NCBI RefSeq assembly: GCF_029210485.1
Contig: NZ_JARGET010000026.1
Location: 62,001-126,000, forward strand
DNA from: Hoeflea sp. YIM 152468
Lineage (GTDB): Bacteria > Pseudomonadota > Alphaproteobacteria > Rhizobiales > Rhizobiaceae
Direction of reading: 5' to 3'
Length of the DNA: 64,000 bases
Positions 36,010 to 45,275 of the stretch are shown here, piece by piece. Both the position numbers and the translations under genes were made by a program. Within the stretch, counting starts at the first letter, position 1; each line of letters begins with the position of its first letter. Under the pieces are notes generated by a model, which did no database searches, had not been told where the DNA came from, and saw only the letters and a list, made by a program, of their open reading frames with translations.

Positions 36010-37197
36010 TCAATCCTTCACCAGCAGGCGGCGCGGAACATTGGCCAGGCACTCGGAGCCGGTTGCGCCGATGACGATGCTCTCGGTGATCTCAAAACCC
36101 CAGTCGTCCATCCACAACCCGGTCATGAAGTGGAAGGTCATGTTTTCCTCAAGCACGGTCTTGTCCCCGGGCCGCAGCGACATGGTGCGCTCGCCCCAGT
36201 CTGGCGGATAGGACAGACCGATCGGATAGCCGGTGCGGTTATCCTTGCTGATCCCGTACTTGGTCAGCACCTTGAAGAAGGCGATCGCGATATCCTCGCA
36301 CAGATTGCCCGCCTTGGCAGCCTCGAGCCCGGCCTCCATGCCTTCGAGAACAGCCTTTTCCGCATCGATGAATGTCTGCGTCGGCTTGCCCAGAAACATC
36401 GTGCGCGACAGCGGGCAATGGTAGCGCTTGTAGACACCGGCAATTTCGAAGAAGGTGCCCTCGCCGCTTTTCATCGGCTTGTCGTCCCAGGTCAGATGCG
36501 GCGCCGACGCGTCAGCGCCCGAGGGCAACAGCGGAACGATCGCCGGATAGTCGCCGCCAAAGCCGAGGTGGTCGTCATAGCGCAGACCGGCTTCATAAAT
36601 GTCGGCCACGAGGTCGCATTTGCGGTAGCCGGGCTCGCATTTGTCGAAGATCGTCTGATGCATCCGCTCGACAAGACGCGCAGCCTTGCGCATGTAGTCA
36701 AGCTCCTGGCTCGACTTGACCGCCCGTTGCCAGTTCACCAGCGTCGTGACGTCGGAAAACCGGGCATTGGGCAAGTGCTTTTGCAAGGAGGCAAAGGCAG
36801 CCGCTGAAAACCAGTAATTGTCCATCTCGACGCCGATGCGCTTGTTGCCCCATCCGCGCTCATCAAGCTTTGCCGAGAGATAATCCATCGGATGACGTTC
36901 GGTCGATTGAACATAATTGTCCGCATAGCCGATGATGGTGCTCTCAGCCAGGTAAGAGGTGCGCCGCGCGCCATTGGCATCCTGACCGCGGCCGAACCAG
37001 ATCGGGTCTCCGTCCGGACCGACCACCACGCATTGGTGGACATAGAATGACCAGCCGTCATAGCCCGTCAGCCATGCCATGTTGGACGGGTCGGACACGA
37101 CAATGACATCGACACCTGCTTTGACCATGGCAGCACGCGTCTTGGCGACGCGCTGCGAATATTCGTCCCTGCTGAAATTAAGAACTGGCGCGGACAT
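36010..37197 (-). CDS. doeA: Ectoine hydrolase
   Basis: This 395-residue protein belongs to the M24 (creatinase/aminopeptidase-P) family and opens the ectoine ring, mainly to N-alpha-acetyl-L-2,4-diaminobutyrate. The N-terminal creatinase-like domain includes MAWLTGYDGWSFYVHQ. The C-terminal pita-bread domain includes HLGFGGDYPAIVPLLP. Length matches known DoeA (about 400 residues); also called eutD. It lies 30 bases after eutC and six bases before doeB. Confidence 0.93.
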   Translation of the reverse strand: MSAPVLNFSRDEYSQRVAKTRAAMVKAGVDVIVVSDPSNMAWLTGYDGWSFYVHQCVVVGPDGDPIWFGRGQDANGARRTSYLAESTIIGYADNYVQSTERHPMDYLSAKLDERGWGNKRIGVEMDNYWFSAAAFASLQKHLPNARFSDVTTLVNWQRAVKSSQELDYMRKAARLVERMHQTIFDKCEPGYRKCDLVADIYEAGLRYDDHLGFGGDYPAIVPLLPSGADASAPHLTWDDKPMKSGEGTFFEIAGVYKRYHCPLSRTMFLGKPTQTFIDAEKAVLEGMEAGLEAAKAGNLCEDIAIAFFKVLTKYGISKDNRTGYPIGLSYPPDWGERTMSLRPGDKTVLEENMTFHFMTGLWMDDWGFEITESIVIGATGSECLANVPRRLLVKD

Positions 37198-37227
37198 TCG
37201 GGGGGATTTTCCTTTCTTGGTGGGAAG

Positions 37228-38220
37228 TCAGTTTGAAAAGTCTGAACCAGCCTTCGCCGCCAGGGCACGCGCGCTGGCAAATGTCGCGATGGCGGTATCC
37301 TGGATGCCGGTACCGGTCAGATCGGCAATGGTGATTGCGTCGTCGGACGGCCTGCCCTTGGCTTTGCCGGCGACGATCATGCCCAGTTCTGCAAAATCCG
37401 CATCCGACGTTGCGGCACCGGCGGCAATGGCCGACCGCAATTCACCCAGGGTGCGGGTTTGTGTCAGCCGGTCGGGAACATAAAGCTCTGCTTTGGCGAA
37501 GCAGCCCGGATCGAGCTCGTTCTTGTGGTCCTGGTCCGAGCCCATGGCCGTGATGTGCTGCCCCGGCCGTAACCAGTCGCTTCGCAGGATCGGCTTTGAC
37601 GCCGGTGTCGTGGTGACGATGACATCGGCCGCAGACACCGCTGCCGCAATCTCGGTGGCAGCGGTGACCTCGATGCCCAGCTCTCGCGTCATTTCAGCAG
37701 CAGCGATCATGGCCCGGTCCGGATCGCGCGCCCAGATGGTCGCCGTCTTGATCGGGCGCACCAGGCAAAGCGCCTTGAGTTGCAGCTTGCCCTGCACGCC
37801 CGCCCCCAGGATACAAGCCGTTGACGCATCGGCACGGGCCAGGTGCCTTGCCGCAACCGCGCCGGCCGCTGCCGTGCGCACATCGGTCAGGTAGCCATTG
37901 TCGAGCAGCAACGCCTCGAGCATGCCGGTTCTTGCCGCAAACAGCACCATAAGTCCCGATGTGCTTGGCAGGCCGATCTTCGGGTTGTCGAAAAAGCCGG
38001 GCGAGATCTTGATGGCAAAGCTGTCGATGCCCGGCACGAATGCGGTTTTGACATCAACCTCGCCATTGAACGCCGCGATCGCCATCGACAGGATCGGCGG
38101 CATCACCACATCGCCGGTCGCCAGTGCGGCGAAGGCCTGCTCGATGCAATCGACGGCGTCGAGATCAAGCCCCACCACGCCACGCAATTCCGCCTCGGTC
38201 AGGATCTTGATGCGGGCCAT
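37228..38220 (-). CDS. eutC: Ornithine cyclodeaminase-family protein of hydroxyectoine utilisation
   Basis: This 330-residue member of the ornithine cyclodeaminase/mu-crystallin family has a Rossmann NAD-binding motif, ILGAGVQGKLQ. The start at 38220 (MARIKILTEAEL) lies one base after the eutB stop; the frame is open 12 codons further upstream inside eutB, but that start is less likely. EutC works with EutA and EutB to convert 5-hydroxyectoine into ectoine. The chemistry is not firmly established for each step; the assignment rests on family and position. Confidence 0.9.
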   Translation of the reverse strand: MARIKILTEAELRGVVGLDLDAVDCIEQAFAALATGDVVMPPILSMAIAAFNGEVDVKTAFVPGIDSFAIKISPGFFDNPKIGLPSTSGLMVLFAARTGMLEALLLDNGYLTDVRTAAAGAVAARHLARADASTACILGAGVQGKLQLKALCLVRPIKTATIWARDPDRAMIAAAEMTRELGIEVTAATEIAAAVSAADVIVTTTPASKPILRSDWLRPGQHITAMGSDQDHKNELDPGCFAKAELYVPDRLTQTRTLGELRSAIAAGAATSDADFAELGMIVAGKAKGRPSDDAITIADLTGTGIQDTAIATFASARALAAKAGSDFSN

Positions 38221-38221
38221 G

Positions 38222-39226
38222 TCATGCAACCTCTTTTGTGACATCGACATCTTCACCGGAGATGATGCGATGGTGCTGTTTCATGTCGATATTGCCGCCG
38301 CTCAGAATTGCTGCGACAGGTCCGGCGCTTTCGATCCTGCGCGCCAGCAACAGCGCAACCCCGACAGCCCCGGAGCCTTCGATGATCTGCCGTTCCTGCC
38401 AGTAGACATGCCTGATCGCGGCCGCTATTTCCGCCTCGCTGACCAGCACCACCTCGTCGACCAGATCGCGGGTCATGGCAAATGTCAGCTGGTTATCCAG
38501 CCCAATGCCGCCACCGAGCGAGTCGGCGAGCGTGGCCAACTCTTCGACCAGCACCGGTTTGCCGGCTGCAAGACAGGCATGCATGGCCGCACCACGTTGC
38601 ATCGAAACCCCGACGATCCGGACATCCGGCCGTCTGGCCTTGATCGCGGCGGCAACACCGGAGACCAGGCCGCCGCCGGAAACCGGAACCAGAACGGTGG
38701 CCACATCCGGCACCTGTTCCAGAAGTTCGAGCCCAAGAGTGCCTTGCCCTGCAATGATCTTGCGGTGATCGAAAGGCGGGATCATGATCATGCCGTCCTC
38801 AGTCACCAGACGATCGACCTCCCCTTGCGCCTCGTCCTGCGAGCTGCCGACAATCCGCACTTCGGCGCCTTGCGCCTTGATCCCGTCGATCTTGGCCTGC
38901 GGAACCAACCGTGACATGCAGATGATGCATCTCACCCCGGCCGCCCTGGCAGCATAGGCAAGACCCCGCCCGTGATTGCCGGTCGACACACCGACAACAC
39001 CACGGCGCTTCTCGTCATCGGAGAGGCACGCAACCGCATTGGTTGCCCCGCGCAGTTTGAAGCTGCCGGTGATCTGCGTGTGTTCCAGCTTGAGGGAAAC
39101 CGGCACACCGGCGAGATCTGTCAGTGAGACGGACAGATTGACCGGTGTGGTGCGCACGGTACCCGCGATGGCCACGCGTGCCCGCTCGATTTCGCCGAGA
39201 TCGACAAAGGCGTGTGACGTGCTCAT
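38222..39226 (-). CDS. eutB: Threonine dehydratase-like protein of hydroxyectoine utilisation
   Basis: This 334-residue PLP enzyme of the threonine/serine dehydratase family has the PLP Lys at residue 57 (TGSFKLRGATNA) and a glycine-rich phosphate loop, PVSGGGLVSG. In ectoine clusters this gene is eutB and takes part in removing the hydroxyl group of hydroxyectoine. It overlaps eutA by four bases (39223-39226). Confidence 0.92.
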   Translation of the reverse strand: MSTSHAFVDLGEIERARVAIAGTVRTTPVNLSVSLTDLAGVPVSLKLEHTQITGSFKLRGATNAVACLSDDEKRRGVVGVSTGNHGRGLAYAARAAGVRCIICMSRLVPQAKIDGIKAQGAEVRIVGSSQDEAQGEVDRLVTEDGMIMIPPFDHRKIIAGQGTLGLELLEQVPDVATVLVPVSGGGLVSGVAAAIKARRPDVRIVGVSMQRGAAMHACLAAGKPVLVEELATLADSLGGGIGLDNQLTFAMTRDLVDEVVLVSEAEIAAAIRHVYWQERQIIEGSGAVGVALLLARRIESAGPVAAILSGGNIDMKQHHRIISGEDVDVTKEVA

Positions 39227-40020
39227 GCGACCGCACCGAAAGCATGGTCCGGCAACTCACGCTCAAACAGCCGGCCGAACCGCGCGGGTTTGTGATCGTG
39301 AAAACCGCCGAGTCGGGACATCGCCCATGCGCTGGCCTGATTGGAGGTCACCACCGGCTTGCCGAGTCGCTCCTCAAGCTCGGCGATGACGTTGATTGCC
39401 GGCAGCCCGGTGCAGGATATGAACAGCGCTTCCGCATCGGGCGTGTCAACCGCGATCGCGGCGTTGAGGATGGTCCGGTCACTCACCCGCGCCATCTCGC
39501 GGTCATCCTCCAGGCCGAGACATTCAACACGACACAGCTCCAGCCCGTGTTTCGTGAAATATTCTGCCATCGGCTGGGTGGTCTCAACGAGGTAAGGCGT
39601 CAGGAGTGCAAGACGCCGGACCCCGAGCGCCGCAAGAGCCAGCCGCGCCGCCCCCGAAGGCGTGACCACCGGAACATTGCCGATACCCGCCTGGATCGAC
39701 GCTGTGACGCTGTCGTCGCCAATGGCGACAGAAGCCGAGGTGCAACTGTAGCAAATCGCTCTGAGCGGCTGCAACGGCGCCAGCAATGCCGCCGCGTCGG
39801 TGAGACGCGGGGCCATTTTCCGCAGGTTCTCCGGTGTCGTCGGGTTCTCGAAAGCAACCCGTGTGACATGGATGGCAACACTGTCGCCGGGCAATTGCCG
39901 GTAAAGGTCACGCTCGCTGGTCATGTCGGTTGCGAGAGCTATGAGCCCGAACCGGGCAGTCGCGCTGGCGTCATCAAACCGGACGATCTCTGCCGATTGT
40001 AAGGCTTTGACTGCAGTCAT
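39223..40020 (-). CDS. eutA: Asp/Glu racemase-family protein of hydroxyectoine utilisation
   Basis: This 265-residue protein has the maleate isomerase/Asp-Glu racemase fold with the expected two active Cys residues: Cys93 (YSCTSASVA) and Cys203 (ISCTGLPA). It is the first of the three eut genes, 54 bases after the usp gene. Proposed role: acting with EutB and EutC on hydroxyectoine stereochemistry or dehydration. Family and cluster place it firmly; the individual reaction is less certain. Confidence 0.9.
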   Translation of the reverse strand: MTAVKALQSAEIVRFDDASATARFGLIALATDMTSERDLYRQLPGDSVAIHVTRVAFENPTTPENLRKMAPRLTDAAALLAPLQPLRAICYSCTSASVAIGDDSVTASIQAGIGNVPVVTPSGAARLALAALGVRRLALLTPYLVETTQPMAEYFTKHGLELCRVECLGLEDDREMARVSDRTILNAAIAVDTPDAEALFISCTGLPAINVIAELEERLGKPVVTSNQASAWAMSRLGGFHDHKPARFGRLFERELPDHAFGAVA

Positions 40021-40074
40021 ACGCCGTTCCTCCCCACTTCATGGGACATATTCACTGTCCTGCTGACAAAAACG

Positions 40075-40512
40075 CTAGACCACCATCACCGGAATGGACG
40101 CCAGGCTGGTGACTTTGTGAGAGACACTGCCCAGCAGGAATCCCTGCATGTCGCCCAGGCCGCGGCTGCCGACGATGATCAGGTCCACCTTGTGATCTTG
40201 CGCAAACTGGACAATCATTCGCGCTGGCTGGCCGGCCTTCACAAATGCGCGAACTTGATCCGCACCTGCTTCGGCGGCGATCTTCTTCGCCTCCTCGGCA
40301 ACGTCCTTGGCGTAATCACGCATCGAGTCATCAAGGTTTTCCGGGTCTTCCGGTCGCACCATCGACGTTGATGCCTCCAGAAGTGAGTGATGACGAAACA
40401 CCGTCAGAATCAACAGCTCGCAGCCACAGGTTTGCTGCAGTTTCGACGCCAGCATCAGCGCCTTCTTGGAGCCTTCCGACCCGTCGACCGCAACCAGGAT
40501 TCGCTCAAACAT
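40075..40512 (-). CDS. usp: Universal stress protein linked to the ectoine TRAP transporter (TeaD-like)
   Basis: This 145-residue UspA-family protein keeps the ATP-binding signature GSRGLGDMQGFLLGSVS (G-2x-G-9x-G-S pattern). In Halomonas the equivalent TeaD sits with teaABC and regulates the transporter in an ATP-dependent way. Here it lies 12 bases after the large permease gene and before eutA. That order matches the ueh clusters of marine alphaproteobacteria. Confidence 0.9.
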   Translation of the reverse strand: MFERILVAVDGSEGSKKALMLASKLQQTCGCELLILTVFRHHSLLEASTSMVRPEDPENLDDSMRDYAKDVAEEAKKIAAEAGADQVRAFVKAGQPARMIVQFAQDHKVDLIIVGSRGLGDMQGFLLGSVSHKVTSLASIPVMVV

Positions 40513-40524
40513 CGATCTATCCCC

Positions 40525-41808
40525 TTACCGGAATGCGAGATCGCGCAGGAACAAAGCGATCTGCGGAAAATAAATAAGGGCTACAGAGACGCACAGCAGG
40601 ATCACCGTAAACGGAAAGATGCCGCGAATGACCTCGATATAGGGTCTCTTGAAGATGGCGATCGCCGTAAAGATGTCACAGCCGAACGGCGGCGTTGCCG
40701 ACCCGATCGCCACCTGAAGCGTGATGATCGTTCCCACCAGCACCGGGTCGAGACCCACCGTTTTGACCACCGGAGCAAAGATCGGAACCAGGATCAGAAT
40801 GACCACGATGGGATCGACAAACATGCACCCGATGAAGAAGGAGATCGAGATGACCGCCAACACCCCCTTGGGCCCCATATCCGCGACTCCGACAGCCGCC
40901 AGGATCTCCTGCGGCACCTGGGCAAATGAGATCACCCAGGAAAAGGCCGCCCCGGCGCCAACCAGAATGAACACAACGGCCGTGATCAGCCCCGTAGATT
41001 TGGCGATCCGGTAGATATCGGGCAGGTTCAGGGATCTGAAGACGATAAATTCGAGAATGACTGCATAGAGCACGCAAGCTGCAGCGGCCTCGGTCGGGCT
41101 GAAAATGCCGCCATAGATTCCGCCAACGATAATCACCGGAAAACCCAGCGGCCAGATCGCCCGTTTGACCGATTCACCCCGTTCAGCCCAGGTCGCCTTG
41201 GGCTCGGTGGGAACCTTGTTCACAATCGCATAGACCATGCTGTAGGCGGAAAACAGCACGAGCAACAGCAGCCCCGGGCCAATCCCGGCAATGAACAGCT
41301 CGGAAATCGATGTGCTGGAAATCACCCCGTAGATGATCATCCCGATCGATGGCGGAATCAGGAACGCGATATCCGACGCATTGATGATCAGCGCCAGAAC
41401 AAAGGAATCCTTGTACCCGGCCTTGAGCATGCGCGGGCGCAAGGGCGAACCGACGGCGACAACCGTCGCCTGGGTCGAGCCGGATACTGCGCCGAACAGC
41501 GTGCACGCAGCCGCGGTACTGACCGCCAGCCCGCCTTTGATGTGACCCACGAACTTCATCACCATGTCAATCAGCCGGTTGGCCGATTGACCGCGGGTCA
41601 TGATATCGGCGGCAAGAATGAACATCGGTACGGCAATCAGCGACGCCGGCCGGATGCCGGCAATCATCTGCTGAACCATGAAGTCCATTTTGCCCAGATC
41701 GCCAAACATGAAGACAAAGCCGACAAAGGTGGAGACGAGCAGCGGAATCATCATCGGAAAGCCGAGCAGCAGCAGAACGATCATGATCAGGAAAATGGTC
41801 AGTGCCAT
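40525..41808 (-). CDS. uehC: Ectoine/5-hydroxyectoine TRAP transporter large permease
   Basis: This 427-residue inner-membrane DctM-family protein has about 12 hydrophobic helices and conserved loops such as RGQSANRLIDMV and GSVSGSTQATVVAVGSPL-like segments near residues 105-125. It couples sodium-driven import to the binding protein UehA. It lies 12 bases after the small permease gene and 12 before usp. Equivalent to TeaC. Confidence 0.92.
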   Translation of the reverse strand: MALTIFLIMIVLLLLGFPMMIPLLVSTFVGFVFMFGDLGKMDFMVQQMIAGIRPASLIAVPMFILAADIMTRGQSANRLIDMVMKFVGHIKGGLAVSTAAACTLFGAVSGSTQATVVAVGSPLRPRMLKAGYKDSFVLALIINASDIAFLIPPSIGMIIYGVISSTSISELFIAGIGPGLLLLVLFSAYSMVYAIVNKVPTEPKATWAERGESVKRAIWPLGFPVIIVGGIYGGIFSPTEAAAACVLYAVILEFIVFRSLNLPDIYRIAKSTGLITAVVFILVGAGAAFSWVISFAQVPQEILAAVGVADMGPKGVLAVISISFFIGCMFVDPIVVILILVPIFAPVVKTVGLDPVLVGTIITLQVAIGSATPPFGCDIFTAIAIFKRPYIEVIRGIFPFTVILLCVSVALIYFPQIALFLRDLAFR

Positions 41809-41820
41809 GGATCGTCTTCC

Positions 41821-42399
41821 TCAAACCTCGAGTTCGTCATCGTCGTAACCCTCAAGCACGCGGGTCGACAGATAGATGTTTTTTCCGGTCAGGTTCTTGA
41901 CCGCGGTCAACGCATATTGAAGTCCGGTCATGAAGAAGCCGATCGGCACCCAAAGGAAGATCCAGTAGACCGGCAACTGAAGCGAAGGCAGTACGCGGCC
42001 GGATGTGGCGACCTTTCCGATATAGCCGATCGAGAAGTAGCAGAGCGCAAACATCGTCACGGCAGTGGCCGCCGCGATGAACACCATGAAGCTCCTGCGA
42101 GCCCTGGCCGGCAACGCATCGTAGATCGCCGACATGCGGATATGGCGGCCCTGGCGGGCAGCATAGCTGATGCCCGCGAAGGTGATCAGGATGATGAGGA
42201 TCCGGTTGAGTTCCTCGGAGAAAAACAGGCTGTACTGAAACACAAACCGCCCGACGACATTGGCAATCGTATTGACCGCCATCAGCAGCACGCCGGCGGC
42301 GAGCAGTACGGACTCCACCCGGCTGATTGTCGAATCGATCACGCCCAGAAAGCCCGGTAGCGAGGATTCGTGCGGATTGTGCTCCGTTAGCTCTTCCAA
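41821..42399 (-). CDS. uehB: Ectoine/5-hydroxyectoine TRAP transporter small permease
   Basis: This 192-residue DctQ-family membrane protein has four helices, with conserved [20 protein letters not shown] in the middle. The start is TTG at 42399, supported by GGGAGG five bases upstream. The N-terminal 20 residues are charged and cytoplasmic. It pairs with UehC. Equivalent to TeaB. Confidence 0.9.
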   Translation of the reverse strand: MEELTEHNPHESSLPGFLGVIDSTISRVESVLLAAGVLLMAVNTIANVVGRFVFQYSLFFSEELNRILIILITFAGISYAARQGRHIRMSAIYDALPARARRSFMVFIAAATAVTMFALCYFSIGYIGKVATSGRVLPSLQLPVYWIFLWVPIGFFMTGLQYALTAVKNLTGKNIYLSTRVLEGYDDDELEV

Positions 42400-42429
42400 G
42401 ATAGCCTCCCGGCTTGTTGGCTGACCGCA

Positions 42430-42457
42430 CCGGAGGCCATCTTCAAACGGCCTCCGG
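42430..42457 (-). other. Perfect intercistronic hairpin after uehA
   Basis: Nine bases (42430-42438) pair exactly with 42449-42457 around a 10-nt loop. On the minus strand it lies 30 bases after the uehA stop and before uehB, with no T-run. It is a likely element for over-expressing the binding protein relative to the membrane subunits. Confidence 0.65.
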
Positions 42458-42486
42458 AAGTATCGATACCTGCAATCCGGAACAGA

Positions 42487-43506
42487 TCAGCCCTTGGTTG
42501 CGTCCAGGTCAGCCTTCATCTGATCAAGGATTGCCTTGCCGCTCTCGCCTGTCATTTCGATGAATTTGGCTTCGACGCCAGCGGCGGCGGCCTTGAAGCA
42601 GGCGCGCTCTTCTTCCGTAAGGACGGTGACGGTCATCTCCGGCTTGGCTTCCATGATCTTTTTCAGTTCACTGTCGGCCAGTCCCTTCTGGTATTCGACA
42701 ATGTAGTCATAGGCCGAGGCGGCAGCGTCCTCGATGACCTTCTTGTCGCCATCCCCGAGGCCATCATAGAAATCCTTGTTGGCCATCACTGCCGTGGTGA
42801 AATTATTATGCCCGGCATAGGTGATGTAATCTGTCACTTCATACAGTCCGGTCGAATACAGGTAGAAGGTGGGGTTCTCCTGTCCCTGGATGATGTTGGT
42901 CTGCAGGCCGCCGTACACTTCGCCCCATGGAAGCGGGGTCGGTGTGGCGCCGAATGCCTTGTAGGATTCAACCAGCAGCGGGTTGGTCATGACGCGGAAC
43001 TTGACCTCGTTGAGATCGGCGCAACTCCTGACCGGCTCCTTGGTGGTCATCGCCACTTCGCCTTCCGGGAACATCACCAGAAGCTCAAGGCCCTGTTCGG
43101 CATACAGGCTTTCGAAATCCTCGTTGATCGCCTTGCTTTCCTTGTAGAACCGGGCGAGATGCGCCTGATCGGTTGGCAGCAGATAGGGCACGAAAAACAC
43201 CTGTGCCTCCGGAATCAACGCACCGGTAAAGCCGGGTGACTGATCGACAAACTGCAGGATTCCGGCCTGGGCCTGCTCCATGATATCGGCCGATTCACCC
43301 AGGGTCCCGTAGGGAAAAAGCTCAATCGTATGATCGGAATTGGCTTCGACCGATTCCTTGAATTTGGTTGCATAAACACCCTGAACCTCGGTCAGGGATT
43401 CTTCGAACGCGTATTTCCAGCTGTCGGCCTGCGCGCCGATCGTGCCGGTTGCAAGAATGGCAACGGCAGCAACGCCACCGAGAAAAGTGCGGAGTGTCGA
43501 ATTCAT
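42487..43506 (-). CDS. uehA: Ectoine/5-hydroxyectoine TRAP transporter substrate-binding protein
   Basis: This 339-residue DctP-family periplasmic protein has a signal peptide ending near residue 27 (IGAQADSWKY). The mature part includes the conserved ligand-carboxylate Arg segment VKFRVMTNPLLVESYKAFGA and PLPWGEVYGGLQTNIIQGQE. Length fits TeaA/UehA. It is the first gene of the operon. Specificity for ectoines is inferred from the surrounding degradation genes. Confidence 0.92.
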   Translation of the reverse strand: MNSTLRTFLGGVAAVAILATGTIGAQADSWKYAFEESLTEVQGVYATKFKESVEANSDHTIELFPYGTLGESADIMEQAQAGILQFVDQSPGFTGALIPEAQVFFVPYLLPTDQAHLARFYKESKAINEDFESLYAEQGLELLVMFPEGEVAMTTKEPVRSCADLNEVKFRVMTNPLLVESYKAFGATPTPLPWGEVYGGLQTNIIQGQENPTFYLYSTGLYEVTDYITYAGHNNFTTAVMANKDFYDGLGDGDKKVIEDAAASAYDYIVEYQKGLADSELKKIMEAKPEMTVTVLTEEERACFKAAAAGVEAKFIEMTGESGKAILDQMKADLDATKG

Positions 43507-43821
43507 AGTTGGTTCCTCTCTGAATGATTATCTGTTCGCATCACTGTCCGGCCAACGTGCCGGTGCAAAAATCTGCGGGCAGACAAAAAGCGAGCGCACT
43601 TGATGTCGCCGGCGTCCCCCAATGACTGAGCGAGTGGAAAGCGGTGAACCCAGCCCCCTCACTTCTTTATTGTTATGACTTTTAAGAGATTAAAGAAGGA
43701 CAATAAAGAGTCAATGCGATTATTAAATCATGACAATTATTGCAGTTCACTATTGCGCCATCGGACGAGATGCCCGCGCGACCGCGGCATCCGGCCCCGG
43801 CCGCGCGCAGCGTACCAGCCG
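43507..43821. promoter_or_regulatory. uehA promoter region with clustered inverted repeats (candidate EnuR sites)
   Basis: This 315-bp gap holds an unusually AT-rich block at about 43660-43745. TCTTTATTGT (43664-43673) is exactly complementary to ACAATAAAGA (43700-43709). ATTGTTATGA (43670-43679) is complementary to TCATGACAAT (43728-43737) at 9 of 10 bases. The repeats lie 160-230 bases upstream of uehA and just beyond the enuR stop. EnuR, encoded next door, is the likely binder. The rest of the gap shows nothing clear. Confidence 0.5.
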
Positions 43822-45210
43822 CTACAATGTGAGCAATGCCGGCTCGGGATTGCTGCGAGCGAGACGCGATATCACCGTCAATCCGCGCTCGAACGCCTGA
43901 TCCGTTTCGGCTCCCAGACAAATACGGACGCCGTGCTTGGCCACGGTTTCGGACATGGCAAACGCTGACCCGGGCGCCACAGCCACTCCGTTGAGCCGGG
44001 CATGGGCCACAAACCCGTCTTCGGTCCAAGAGCCTGGAATGGGCAGCCAGATATGCATTCCATTGCTGCTGGAGTGGAACGGAATTCCTGCAAGAACCTC
44101 AGCGGCCAGTTCATTCCGTCTGCCCAGCGCCTGCATCTGCCAGTTCAGCAGCCGCTCTGCCGTGCCATCATCAATCCACCGGCTGCCGATCTCGGCCATC
44201 AACGGGGTGGCCATCCAGCTGGTCACAAGATGCCGGTTGGCGGCGGCCGATTCAAAGGCTTCCGGCATCGTCAGATAGCCAAATCTGAGGCCTGGCATGA
44301 TGCATTTGGTCATGCTGGTGAAATAGAAGGTTCGCTCCGGCGCCATCGCAGCAATCGGATCAGGTCTGCCGGGCTGGAGCGGCCCCCAGGCATCGTTTTC
44401 GATGATCAGCACATCATAGCGTCGAGCCAGCGCCACCAGCTCCCGCCGCCGTTCAACCGACATCGTGACGGCGCGTGGATTCAATCCGGCCGGCATCAGA
44501 TAGACCGCCTTGACTTGGGATTTTTCACAGGCAGCAGCAAAAGCCGATGGAACAATGCCCTCCATGTCGACTTCCAGCCCTTGAATCCGCAATCCCAGAT
44601 ACCGAGAAAGCGCCTTGAGCGTGTGGTGCCCCAACTCCTCGGTCACGATCAGGTCACCAGTGCTGGCCACGGTCATCAGCGCGATTGTCATCGCCGAGGT
44701 ATTGCCATTGGTCATCAGCAGCCCTTGGGAGGAGGGCTTCAGCCCGCACAGCGCAAGCCAGTTCGCAGCGGCGTCATTGTACTTGCGCAACGCCGTTGAA
44801 GGCCTGAAGGCGGACACCGTCGAGGCCGGCATGTCGGTCGCAAGCCGGGCCAGAGCCCGCTGCATTTCGGCAAGGTGCAGGTTCTCAAACACAGGCATCA
44901 GCAGCGAAAAGTCGATAAACTCGCCGTTCTGGCTGTCAGGCACAAACGGGGTTTTGGTGTCGCTGCGCCCGACCCTGACGAAGGTTCCGCGCCCGACTTC
45001 GCCGGCGATGAAGCCCCTTCGGATCAATTCATCATAGGCCCTGCTGACTGTCTGCACGCTCAGCCCCAGATCATAGGCAAGGGTGCGGTGGGTCGGCAGC
45101 CTGTCGCCGTTGCGCAACTCACCTGCGTCGACCGCCCGGATCAGGGCGGCGGCAAGCGATTTGTAGGCAGGGCGGCGCAGGTCTTGTGGTTTTGGAGGCC
45201 AAATTGTCAT
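43822..45210 (-). CDS. enuR: MocR-type regulator of ectoine utilisation
   Basis: This 462-residue regulator has an N-terminal GntR helix-turn-helix (residues about 15-80; THRTLAYDLGLSVQTVSRAY) and an aminotransferase-like domain. The PLP-binding Lys is at residue 302 (FTSMTKCIMPG), the same number I recall for EnuR of Ruegeria pomeroyi. EnuR represses ectoine genes until breakdown intermediates react with its PLP. It lies upstream of uehA on the same strand and divergent from doeX with a 65-bp gap. Confidence 0.92.
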   Translation of the reverse strand: MTIWPPKPQDLRRPAYKSLAAALIRAVDAGELRNGDRLPTHRTLAYDLGLSVQTVSRAYDELIRRGFIAGEVGRGTFVRVGRSDTKTPFVPDSQNGEFIDFSLLMPVFENLHLAEMQRALARLATDMPASTVSAFRPSTALRKYNDAAANWLALCGLKPSSQGLLMTNGNTSAMTIALMTVASTGDLIVTEELGHHTLKALSRYLGLRIQGLEVDMEGIVPSAFAAACEKSQVKAVYLMPAGLNPRAVTMSVERRRELVALARRYDVLIIENDAWGPLQPGRPDPIAAMAPERTFYFTSMTKCIMPGLRFGYLTMPEAFESAAANRHLVTSWMATPLMAEIGSRWIDDGTAERLLNWQMQALGRRNELAAEVLAGIPFHSSSNGMHIWLPIPGSWTEDGFVAHARLNGVAVAPGSAFAMSETVAKHGVRICLGAETDQAFERGLTVISRLARSNPEPALLTL

Positions 45211-45215
45211 GATTT

Positions 45216-45234
45216 ACTGATGACCTCAATCAGT
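45216..45234. promoter_or_regulatory. Short inverted repeat between enuR and doeX
   Basis: ACTGAT (45216-45221) and ATCAGT (45229-45234) face each other across 7 bases in the 65-bp divergent gap. This could be an operator for EnuR autoregulation or for the AsnC-type DoeX. Six-base arms are short, so the call is tentative. Confidence 0.35.
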
Positions 45235-45275
45235 TAAATTGACAACCCCTCATTGCTGCATCAAAAGTCATCGCC

